Source: Rhodobacter sp.
GTDB taxonomy: Bacteria; Pseudomonadota; Alphaproteobacteria; Rhodobacterales; Rhodobacteraceae
NCBI GenBank assembly: GCA_013824055.1
Contig: PNNE01000372.1
Location: 1-5,145, forward strand
Direction of reading: 5' to 3'
DNA length: 5,145 bases
In this document: piece after piece, positions 1-4,985 of the stretch
Numbering within the stretch: the stretch's first letter is position 1
How the letters are laid out: every line of letters starts with the position of its first letter
Notes under the pieces: generated by a model
What the model saw: only the letters and a program-made list of their open reading frames with translations
What the model was told of the DNA's origin: nothing
Databases searched by the model: none
Position numbers and translations under genes: made by a program

Positions 1-64
1 CCACGCCCATCGCATTGGTCATGAGCTGGCTCATGTCGTCGAAGAACTTGTTGCGGGTCTGCAT
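1..64 (-). CDS. ubiK: UbiK-family (BMFP) ubiquinone biosynthesis accessory factor, N-terminal fragment
   Basis: Only the first 21 codons are in the window; the gene reads leftwards off the edge. The peptide starts MQTRNKFFDDMSQ and continues LMTNAMGV, the typical opening of alphaproteobacterial accessory factor UbiK/BMFP proteins. These are small (about 80-100 residues) membrane-associated coiled-coil proteins. In Escherichia coli UbiK binds UbiJ and supports late aerobic ubiquinone synthesis. The start is the ATG at 64-62, six bases downstream of a strong AGGAG (plus-strand 71-75). It is divergent from lgt, and the two genes share a 142-nt gap. The family call rests on 21 residues plus the lgt neighbour, so it is good but not certain; the C-terminal coiled coil cannot be seen. 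Confidence 0.75.
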   Translation of the reverse strand, partial: MQTRNKFFDDMSQLMTNAMGV

Positions 65-85
65 TGGGGCCTCCTGCGTATCTGC

Positions 86-116
86 TCTATATGGCGCTAC
101 CCCACTCGCAGGGCAA
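86..116 (-). promoter_or_regulatory. possible promoter of the UbiK-family gene
   Basis: On the minus strand a TATAGA -10-like hexamer (86-91) lies 22-27 nt upstream of the start codon and just before the AGGAG site. The best -35-like hexamer upstream is TTGCCC (111-116), but the spacing of 19 nt is longer than ideal. The -10 is one of the few A/T-rich spots in this very GC-rich gap. This is a weak call from pattern only. Confidence 0.3.
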
Positions 117-137
117 GGTGCGCGGGGCGGCGCGCGG

Positions 138-166
138 TTGACATCCGCATCCCCGGTCGCGACAAG
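138..166 (+). promoter_or_regulatory. candidate sigma-70-type promoter for the lgt operon
   Basis: A perfect TTGACA -35 hexamer occupies 138-143. Seventeen bases later is GACAAG (161-166), a 3-of-6 match to the -10 consensus; weak -10 boxes are usual in Rhodobacteraceae promoters. It would start transcription near 173, giving a leader of about 34 nt before the lgt ATG at 207. The region lies between divergent genes, so a promoter is expected here. The -35 is convincing and the -10 is not. Confidence 0.5.
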
Positions 167-206
167 CGGTCCCAGATCCACACCGTTCAAGCTGCACAGG
201 GCCCGC

Positions 207-1076
207 ATGATCCCCTTCCCCGACATCTCGCCCAACCTGTTCGAAGTCGAGCTCTTCGGCTTCACTCTGGCCCTGCGCTGGTATGCGCTGGCCTATATCG
301 CGGGGTTTCTGTTCGGCTGGTGGATCGTGCTGCGGGCGGTGCGCAGCCCCCGGCTGTGGTCCGGCGCGGCACCGATGACCCCCGACCAGGTGGAACGCCT
401 GCTGACCTGGATCATCGTCGGCGTCATCCTTGGCGCGCGGCTGGGTTATGCCCTGATCTACGACCTGCCCAGCTACCTGGCCGATCCCCTGCAGATCGTC
501 CGGCTCTGGGAGGGCGGAATGGCCTTCCACGGCGGTTTCCTGGGCGTCGTCGTGGCCGCGCTGTGGTTCTGTCGGCGCGAGAAGATCCCGATGCTGTCGA
601 TGGGCGACCTTCTGGCGCTGGCCACTCCGGTCGGGTTGATGCTGGGTCGCCTTGCGAACTTCATCAACGCCGAGCTTTGGGGGCGCCCGACCACGCTGCC
701 CTGGGGCGTGATCTTCCCCGGCCAGGCCGCGCAGACCTGCGAGGGCGTCGTGGGTCTCTGCGCCCGCCACCCGAGCCAGCTGTATCAGGCGGGGCTGGAG
801 GGGCTGCTGCTGGCGCTGGTCCTGCTCTGGCTGGCCTTCCGCACGGGGGCGTTGCGGCGACCCGGTCTGGTGATGGGCGTCTTCCTTGCCGGCTATGGCC
901 TGGCCCGCTTTGTGGTCGAGTTCTTCCGCCAGCCCGACGCGCAGTTCGTCAGCGCGGGCAATCCCATCGGCTGGGCGGTCCAGTTCGGCCAGATCGGTCT
1001 GACCATGGGCCAGCTTCTGTCGCTGCCGATGATTGCGCTTGGCCTTTGGTTCGTCCTGCGCGCAAGGGCGCAGTAG
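207..1076 (+). CDS. lgt: prolipoprotein diacylglyceryl transferase Lgt
   Basis: Inner-membrane enzyme that moves the diacylglyceryl group of phosphatidylglycerol onto the lipobox cysteine of preprolipoproteins, the first step of lipoprotein maturation. The 289-residue product has the usual family length. Visible motifs are FHGG (H108), the Lgt signature GRLANFINAELWG (147-159) with R148, N151 and E156 at the same spacing as E. coli R143, N146 and E151, HPSQLYQ (198-204), and a late R234/E238 pair in ARFVVEFFRQPD. Several hydrophobic stretches (for example about 17-43, 65-85, 205-222 and 263-286) fit a polytopic membrane protein. The frame stays open upstream to position 15, but that part lacks family sequence and overlaps the divergent gene. 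ATG 207 starts at MIPFPDISP, has a modest AGGG (198-201) and gives the family-typical N-terminus. It is first in a three-gene operon, 8 nt before the methyltransferase gene. Confidence 0.96.
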   Translation: MIPFPDISPNLFEVELFGFTLALRWYALAYIAGFLFGWWIVLRAVRSPRLWSGAAPMTPDQVERLLTWIIVGVILGARLGYALIYDLPSYLADPLQIVRLWEGGMAFHGGFLGVVVAALWFCRREKIPMLSMGDLLALATPVGLMLGRLANFINAELWGRPTTLPWGVIFPGQAAQTCEGVVGLCARHPSQLYQAGLEGLLLALVLLWLAFRTGALRRPGLVMGVFLAGYGLARFVVEFFRQPDAQFVSAGNPIGWAVQFGQIGLTMGQLLSLPMIALGLWFVLRARAQ

Positions 1077-1084
1077 GGGCAGGC

Positions 1085-2137
1085 ATGACCCCTCTCGCCC
1101 GCCTTCTGGCCGAGCGCATCCGCGAGACCGGGCCGATCACCGTCGCCGACTACATGGCCGAGTGTCTGCTGCATCCGGTCCACGGCTACTACACGACGCG
1201 CGATCCCTTCGGCACGAAGGGCGACTTCACCACCGCCCCCGAGATCAGCCAGATGTTCGGCGAACTTCTTGGCCTGGCCCTGGCGCAAGCCTGGCTGGAC
1301 CGGGGCGCCCCCAGCCGCTTCACCCTGGCCGAGCTTGGCCCGGGCCGCGGCACGCTGATGGCCGACATCCTGCGCGCGACCAGGGGGGTGCCGGGCTTCC
1401 ACGCCGCCGCGCAACTGGTGCTGGTCGAGGCCTCGCCCGTGCTGCGCAAGGTGCAGTCCGCAACCCTGTCCGGACATGCCCCGGCCTGGACCGACCGGAT
1501 CGAAAGCCTGCCGGACGCCCCGCTGTTCCTGATTGCGAACGAGTTCCTGGATGCCCTGCCGATCCGGCAGTTCCTTCACGGGCCGCAGGGCTGGCAGGAA
1601 CGCCTGATCGGGGTGCGCGACGCGGCCCTGACCTTCGGCCTTTCCGACCCGCTTTTGCAGGTGCCCGACACCCCGGCATTCCGCAATGCTGCCGACGGCA
1701 CCCTGGTCGAGGACAACCTTGCCGCCCGCCTGGCCGTGGCCGAGGTCTCGACCCGGATCGCCCGGCACGGCGGGGTTGGCTACTGGATCGACTACGGCGG
1801 CTGGCGGTCGCAGGGGGACACGCTGCAAGCGCTGCGCCAGCACGCGCCCGACGACCCGCTGGCCCATCCGGGTCAGGCCGACCTGACCGCCCACGTCGAT
1901 TTCGAGCCGCTGGCCGCGCTGGCCCAGGCCTTCGCCTATGACAGCCAGGGCGCGGTCCTGACCCGGCTTGGCATCGAGGCCAGGGCCGAGCGTCTTGCCC
2001 AGAACCTGACCGGCGCGGCACTGGAAAGCCACCGGGCGGCGCATCGGCGCTTGACCCATCCCGAAGAAATGGGTTCGTTGTTCAAGGTGCTGGCCGTCAC
2101 CTCGGCCGGCGCCCCGCCACCGCCGGGATTCGCCTGA
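1085..2137 (+). CDS. class I SAM-dependent methyltransferase, MidA/NDUFAF7 (DUF185) family
   Basis: The 350-residue product matches the MidA/NDUFAF7 family. In mitochondria NDUFAF7 symmetrically dimethylates an arginine of the 49-kDa subunit (NDUFS2) during complex I assembly; in bacteria the equivalent target would be NuoD, but that is inference. Visible motifs in order: GDFTTAPEISQMFGE (46-60), the SAM-binding loop ELGPGRGT (83-90), the acidic strand LVEASP (113-118), NEFLDALPI (152-160), WIDYGG (234-239) and a C-terminal PGQADLTAHVDF (262-273). All family landmarks are present with no frameshift. The frame is open from position 320, but that upstream part is lgt read in another frame. ATG 1085 begins MTPLARLLAERI, the normal N-terminus, and is preceded by AGGGG (1075-1079) overlapping the lgt stop. 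The stop codon overlaps the pgeF start (TGATG), so the two are probably translationally coupled. Confidence 0.92.
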   Translation: MTPLARLLAERIRETGPITVADYMAECLLHPVHGYYTTRDPFGTKGDFTTAPEISQMFGELLGLALAQAWLDRGAPSRFTLAELGPGRGTLMADILRATRGVPGFHAAAQLVLVEASPVLRKVQSATLSGHAPAWTDRIESLPDAPLFLIANEFLDALPIRQFLHGPQGWQERLIGVRDAALTFGLSDPLLQVPDTPAFRNAADGTLVEDNLAARLAVAEVSTRIARHGGVGYWIDYGGWRSQGDTLQALRQHAPDDPLAHPGQADLTAHVDFEPLAALAQAFAYDSQGAVLTRLGIEARAERLAQNLTGAALESHRAAHRRLTHPEEMGSLFKVLAVTSAGAPPPPGFA

Positions 2138-2895
2138 TGCACTCCACGCTGGAACTCATCACCTCGGACGCGCTTGAGGTCCGCCACGGCTTCTTCACCC
2201 GCAAGGGCGGGGCGTCCTCGGGCGTCTTCTCCGGGCTGAACTGCGGCACCGGGTCCTCGGACCAGACCGAGATCGTCGCGATCAACCGCGCCCGCGTCGC
2301 CGAGGCGATGGGCGTGGGACCCGAGGCGCTGGTGACGGTCCACCAGGTCCATTCGGCCAGGGCGATTCCCGTCACCGGCCCGCTGTCGATCCGGCCCGAG
2401 GCGGATGCGCTGGTCACCGACCGGCCCGGTGTGCTGCTGGCGGTCCTGACTGCGGACTGCCAGCCGGTCCTTTTCGCCGATCCCGACGCCAGGGTCGTCG
2501 GCGCCGCCCATGCCGGCTGGCGCGGGTCGGTGGACGGGGTGCTGGAAGCCACGATCGACGCGATGGAGGCTCTGGGCGCCCGGCGGTCGAACATCACTGC
2601 GGCGATCGGCCCGACAATCAGCCAGGCCGCCTATGAGGTCGGCCCCGAGTTCTTCGACCGTTTCCGCGCCGAGGATGAGGACAGCACCCGCTTCTTTGCC
2701 AACGGTGCAGGCGACCGGATGCTTTTCGACCTGCCCGGCTATGGCCTCTACCGCCTTCGCAACGCAGGGGTGAAAGAGGCGCTCTGGACCGGACATTGCA
2801 CCTACCGCGATCCAGCCCGGTTTTATTCCTTTCGGAGAACAACGCACGCCAAAGAGGCGGATTATGGTCGCCTCATCTCGGTAATAAGGCTTTGA
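2137..2895 (+). CDS. pgeF: PgeF/YfiH family protein (peptidoglycan editing factor; laccase-domain/purine nucleoside enzyme)
   Basis: A 252-residue protein of the YfiH/YlmD/FAMIN family. E. coli PgeF removes UDP-MurNAc precursors carrying L-Ser in place of L-Ala; other members are reported as purine nucleoside phosphorylase/adenosine deaminase-type enzymes, and older annotations say multicopper polyphenol oxidase. The sequence shows GVFSGLNCG (29-37), VHQVHS with H72, TADCQPVLFAD with C108, GAAHAGWRG with H125, GPTISQAAYEVG (158-169) and HCTYRDPARFYSFRR (210-224). H72, C108 and H125 have the 36/17 spacing of the conserved metal-binding His-Cys-His set. The start ATG shares its A with the methyltransferase TGA and has only a weak GGGA (2125-2128), which suggests coupled translation. 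The last 80 bases are less GC-rich than the rest. Family assignment is firm; the substrate cannot be decided from sequence. Confidence 0.93.
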   Translation: MHSTLELITSDALEVRHGFFTRKGGASSGVFSGLNCGTGSSDQTEIVAINRARVAEAMGVGPEALVTVHQVHSARAIPVTGPLSIRPEADALVTDRPGVLLAVLTADCQPVLFADPDARVVGAAHAGWRGSVDGVLEATIDAMEALGARRSNITAAIGPTISQAAYEVGPEFFDRFRAEDEDSTRFFANGAGDRMLFDLPGYGLYRLRNAGVKEALWTGHCTYRDPARFYSFRRTTHAKEADYGRLISVIRL

Positions 2896-2917
2896 TTTAT
2901 CAGAACAGGGCGTGAAA

Positions 2918-2942
2918 ATGCTCTGATTGCAGCATCTTTCTT
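2918..2942 (+). terminator. weak possible terminator after pgeF
   Basis: A 5-bp stem (ATGCT 2918-2922 / AGCAT 2931-2935) with an 8-nt loop is followed by CTTTCTT (2936-2942). The stem is short and A/T-rich and the T tract is interrupted, so it would be a poor intrinsic terminator. It is the only hairpin-plus-T candidate I see between pgeF and the small gene at 3009, so readthrough into that gene is possible. Confidence 0.22.
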
Positions 2943-2997
2943 CCCCAACCTTGCCGCAATCGCCCGTCAAGGATACCCCACCAGGTTGTATTGCGAC

Positions 2998-3003
2998 GAG
3001 GGG
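2998..3003 (+). promoter_or_regulatory. ribosome binding site of the 65-aa gene
   Basis: GAGGGG lies five bases before ATG 3009. It is one of the better Shine-Dalgarno matches in the window. It selects ATG 3009 over the upstream in-frame TTG (2991), which would lie ahead of the site, and over the in-frame ATG at 3021, which has no such site. Confidence 0.7.
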
Positions 3004-3008
3004 ATCCG

Positions 3009-3206
3009 ATGATCATCCAGATGAAGACCAAGCGCCGCTGGATCCTGTCGATCCTTGAAACCGTCGGCGACGGGGAAGATGCCCGCATCGTCGCCCGCGC
3101 TTCGGCACGCCAGACTTCGGAACGCACGGCGATGGTATCCGGTCAGAAGGGCTTTGCCATGCGGCTCAAGACCGCGACCCGCCAGGTCTCGGACGCCTCG
3201 CGCTAA
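3009..3206 (+). CDS. small basic protein of unknown function (65 aa)
   Basis: I do not recognise a named family. The 65-residue product begins MIIQMKTKRRWILSILETV and ends RQVSDASR. It has 13 Lys/Arg against 6 Asp/Glu (net about +7), one tryptophan (W11), no cysteine and no long hydrophobic segment. A basic patch KTKRR (6-10) is followed by a short amphipathic-looking stretch WILSILETV (11-19), then a polar Arg/Ser/Thr-rich body. A cytoplasmic nucleic-acid- or membrane-surface-binding protein would fit, but that is only composition. Support for a real gene: a strong GAGGGG five bases before ATG, a frame that fills the space between pgeF and the convergent regulator gene, and C/G-biased third positions. 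Its stop is 12 nt from the stop of the minus-strand lrp-type gene, with no clear terminator between them. Confidence 0.68.
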   Translation: MIIQMKTKRRWILSILETVGDGEDARIVARASARQTSERTAMVSGQKGFAMRLKTATRQVSDASR

Positions 3207-3218
3207 GCCACGACCCGC

Positions 3219-3719
3219 TCAAGCGTTCTTCGCCAGCCGCGCTTCGAGCACATTGAACGGCAGACCGGGCTCGTCCTTCGCACAGCGGATCACCAGGCTG
3301 GTCTTCACGTTTGCGACGTGATCGGCCTTCAGCAGTTCCTCGGTCAGGAAGCTTTGAAAGGTCGACAGATCGGGCGAGACGCATTTCAGGATGAAGTCGA
3401 TCTCGCCGTTCAGCATGTGACATTCGCGCACCAGCGGCCAGGCCCGGCAACGCGCCTCGAAGGTGGCAAGATCGGCCTCGGCCTGACTGTTCAGGCGCAC
3501 CATCGCAAAGACCTGAACCTCGAACCCCAGTTCCCGTGCGTTGATGTCGGCGTGGTAGCCGCGGATGAAGCCCTGTTCTTCCAGCCCGCGCACCCGGCGC
3601 AGGCAGGGCGGCGCCGAGATGCCCACGCGGCTGGCCAGCTCGACGTTGGTCATGCGCCCGTCAGCCTGCAATTCGGCCAGGATCTGACGGTCGATGGGAT
3701 CAAGCTTGTGCGCGGCCAT
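3219..3719 (-). CDS. Lrp/AsnC-family transcriptional regulator
   Basis: A 166-residue protein with the two-part Lrp/AsnC layout. The N-terminal winged helix-turn-helix opens KLDPIDRQILAELQ (5-18) and continues TNVELASRVGIS (24-35), then RRVRGLEEQGFIRGYHADI (41-59). The C-terminal RAM ligand-binding/oligomerisation domain covers about 67-153 and includes GEIDFILKC (105-113), the usual effector-site strand and turn. Family members bind DNA as dimers to octamers or larger and often respond to an amino acid; many regulate themselves and a divergent neighbour. The start at 3719-3717 has a GGAGG four bases upstream (plus-strand 3724-3728). The gene is divergent from trxB and converges on the small gene at 3009-3206. 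The effector and targets cannot be read from the sequence, so I give no specific symbol. Confidence 0.94.
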   Translation of the reverse strand: MAAHKLDPIDRQILAELQADGRMTNVELASRVGISAPPCLRRVRGLEEQGFIRGYHADINARELGFEVQVFAMVRLNSQAEADLATFEARCRAWPLVRECHMLNGEIDFILKCVSPDLSTFQSFLTEELLKADHVANVKTSLVIRCAKDEPGLPFNVLEARLAKNA

Positions 3720-3740
3720 GGTGCCTCCGTTCTGCGGCCC

Positions 3741-3769
3741 TACTTAAGCACGGGGCGGTCCATGCGCAA
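3741..3769 (-). promoter_or_regulatory. possible promoter of the Lrp/AsnC-family gene
   Basis: On the minus strand TTGCGC (3764-3769, four of six -35 matches) is followed after 17 nt by TAAGTA (3741-3746), a poor -10 match. The spacing and the position about 22 nt before the start codon are sensible, but the hexamers are weak. The flanking 3764-3800 stretch is the most A/T-rich part of the divergent gap and is the likeliest place for an autoregulatory Lrp-type site; this is inference. Confidence 0.28.
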
Positions 3770-3834
3770 TAATGTTTCAACCGAACGCAAGAAAACGATG
3801 CCAGACGCCTGGCGCATGCCCGCCATGCAGGGGC

Positions 3835-3863
3835 TTTCCCGCCCGCCTGCGCATGGCTATATC
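3835..3863 (+). promoter_or_regulatory. candidate trxB promoter
   Basis: TATATC (3858-3863) is a four-of-six -10 match standing out in GC-rich DNA. TTTCCC (3835-3840) sits 17 nt upstream as a poor -35. Transcription would begin near 3870, leaving an 18-nt leader before ATG 3888. That would make the alternative ATG 3876 almost leaderless and cut off its Shine-Dalgarno sequence, which supports the 3888 start. Confidence 0.4.
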
Positions 3864-3877
3864 GGGGGCCGACAGAT

Positions 3878-3883
3878 GGGGGA
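3878..3883 (+). promoter_or_regulatory. ribosome binding site deciding the trxB start
   Basis: GGGGGA ends four bases before ATG 3888. Another G run (GGGGG, 3864-3868) could serve the in-frame ATG 3876 seven bases away. The 3888 start is preferred because MGETRHTRVLIIG matches the usual alphaproteobacterial TrxB N-terminus and because of the promoter position. Confidence 0.5.
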
Positions 3884-3887
3884 CAGC

Positions 3888-4826
3888 ATGGGCGAGACGC
3901 GGCATACACGGGTTCTGATCATCGGCTCTGGCCCGGCGGGATATACGGCAGCGGTCTATTCGGCGCGCGCGATGCTGGAGCCCCTGCTGATCCAGGGGTT
4001 GCAGCCCGGCGGGCAGCTGACGGTCACGACCGAGGTCGAGAACTGGCCGGGCGACCACACGGTCCAGGGCCCGGACCTGATGGTGCGGATGGAGGAACAC
4101 GCCAGGGCGATGGGGGCCGAGGTGATCTCGGACTATATCACCGCGCTGGACCTGTCGCAGCGCCCCTTCACGGCGTCGGCGGACAGCGGGATGACCTATA
4201 CAGCGGACGCGGTGATCCTGGCGACGGGGGCGCAGGCCAAGTGGCTGGGGTTACCGTCTGAAAAGAAGTTCAAGGGTTTTGGCGTGTCGGCCTGCGCGAC
4301 CTGCGACGGGTTCTTCTACCGCGGGAAAGAGGTTGTGGTCATCGGGGGCGGGAACACGGCGGTCGAAGAGGCGCTGTTCCTGACCAACTTCGCGTCGAAG
4401 GTGACGCTGATCCACCGGCGCGACAGCCTGCGGGCCGAGAGGATCCTGCAGGACAGGCTGTTCAAGCACCCGAAGATCGCCGTCGTCTGGGACAGCGAGG
4501 TGACCGAGATCGCCGGGACCGAGGCTCCGCTGGGGGTAACGGCAGTGAAGACGCGCAACCTGAAGACCGGGGTCGAGGGAGAGATTCCCTGCGCCGGGTT
4601 CTTCGTGGCGATCGGGCATGCCCCGGCGTCAGAGCTGGTGAAGGACCAGCTGCCGTTGCATTCGGGGGGCTATGTGGTGGTGGAACCCGGCAGCACCCGG
4701 ACGGCGATTCCCGGGGTCTTCGCGGCGGGGGACCTGACGGACCACATCTACCGGCAGGCCGTGACCAGCGCCGGGATGGGCTGCATGGCGGCGCTGGACG
4801 CCGAGAAGTTCCTGGCGGGCCACTGA
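3888..4826 (+). CDS. trxB: thioredoxin-disulfide reductase TrxB
   Basis: Cytoplasmic FAD enzyme that passes electrons from NADPH to thioredoxin. The 312-residue product is the normal length for the low-molecular-weight bacterial type. In order: FAD-binding GSGPAG (13-18), GGQLTVTTEVENWPG (41-55), the redox-active CATC (C136, C139), the NADPH-binding GGGNTAVEEA (153-162), HRRDSLRA (176-183), whose basic residues favour NADPH, and the C-terminal FAD motif GVFAAGD (276-282). All catalytic features are intact. The frame is open far upstream (from 3318), but that part is the complement of the regulator gene. I chose ATG 3888; ATG 3876 would add four residues. By hand count GGG outnumbers GGC for glycine here (19 to 12), unlike lgt and the methyltransferase gene, where GGC dominates. 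The gene appears to be monocistronic and convergent with the ABC transporter gene. Confidence 0.97.
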   Translation: MGETRHTRVLIIGSGPAGYTAAVYSARAMLEPLLIQGLQPGGQLTVTTEVENWPGDHTVQGPDLMVRMEEHARAMGAEVISDYITALDLSQRPFTASADSGMTYTADAVILATGAQAKWLGLPSEKKFKGFGVSACATCDGFFYRGKEVVVIGGGNTAVEEALFLTNFASKVTLIHRRDSLRAERILQDRLFKHPKIAVVWDSEVTEIAGTEAPLGVTAVKTRNLKTGVEGEIPCAGFFVAIGHAPASELVKDQLPLHSGGYVVVEPGSTRTAIPGVFAAGDLTDHIYRQAVTSAGMGCMAALDAEKFLAGH

Positions 4827-4829
4827 CGA

Positions 4830-4846
4830 CTGTCCACGGTGGACAG
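4830..4846. repeat. 17-bp perfect odd-centred palindrome after trxB
   Basis: CTGTCCACGGTGGACAG starts three bases after the trxB stop: 8-bp arms around a single central G. In RNA it would form a 7-bp stem with a CGG loop, followed by ATTT, which is a weak terminator tail. The high symmetry in duplex DNA equally fits a dimeric regulator site. I cannot decide between the two. Confidence 0.5.
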
Positions 4847-4913
4847 ATTTGCCGACCCTTTGGTTTCAAGGGGTTGGGTGCGGGCGTTAAGGGTTGGTTA
4901 TCAGTCGCCGAAC

Positions 4914-4980
4914 ACCCGCCCCGGACTTGATCCGGGGCCTCTTGGGATGCGAGAGGCCCCGGATCAAGTCCGGGGCGGGT
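4914..4980. repeat. REP/BIME-like double-hairpin inverted repeat, probable bidirectional terminator
   Basis: Two perfect 29-bp complementary arms (4914-4942 and 4952-4980) flank a 9-nt loop (4943-4951). Each arm is itself a hairpin: an 8-bp GCCCCGGA/TCCGGGGC stem with a 5-nt loop (4918-4938 with loop CTTGA; 4956-4976 with loop TCAAG). It can therefore fold as one long 29-bp hairpin or as two small ones. From memory, palindromes built on CCGGA-N5-TCCGG with this CTTGA/TCAAG core occur between genes in many alphaproteobacteria, so this is probably one copy of a dispersed family. It lies between convergent trxB and the ABC transporter gene, five nt after that gene's stop codon on its strand, where it would stop transcription from both sides. 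No run of Ts follows on either strand, so classical intrinsic termination is not assured. No transposase is present in the window. Confidence 0.85.
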
Positions 4981-4985
4981 ATCCC

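Noticed and set aside
15..206. In-frame upstream extension of lgt
   Set aside because: It overlaps the UbiK-family gene and both candidate promoters, and adds 64 residues not seen in Lgt proteins.
87..770. Long minus-strand open frame (227 codons) opposite lgt
   Set aside because: It is antisense to a clear lgt, its translation is rich in Gly/Arg/Gln/Pro without any domain, and such mirror frames are routine in GC-rich genes.
320..1084. In-frame upstream extension of the methyltransferase gene
   Set aside because: The extension is lgt read in another frame (low-complexity Arg/Gly/Pro/Ala); the family N-terminus and a Shine-Dalgarno site are at 1085.
893..2059. 388-codon minus-strand frame opposite the methyltransferase gene
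   Set aside because: It is the complement of a well-supported gene, with no recognisable motif and biased composition.
1936..2970. 344-codon minus-strand frame opposite pgeF
   Set aside because: It spans pgeF and the methyltransferase end in antisense; all conserved motifs lie on the plus strand.
2951..2979. Possible promoter (TTGCCG, 17 nt, TACCCC) for the 65-aa gene
   Set aside because: The -10 matches only two of six positions, so I cannot separate it from background.
3207..3218. Terminator between the convergent small gene and the Lrp-type gene
   Set aside because: Only a 4-bp CGCT/AGCG stem with a 2-nt loop is visible nearby, without a proper T tract.
3318..3887. Upstream extension of trxB across the Lrp/AsnC gene
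   Set aside because: The added residues are the complement of the HTH/RAM gene; TrxB proteins start at the FAD-binding strand about nine residues after ATG 3888.
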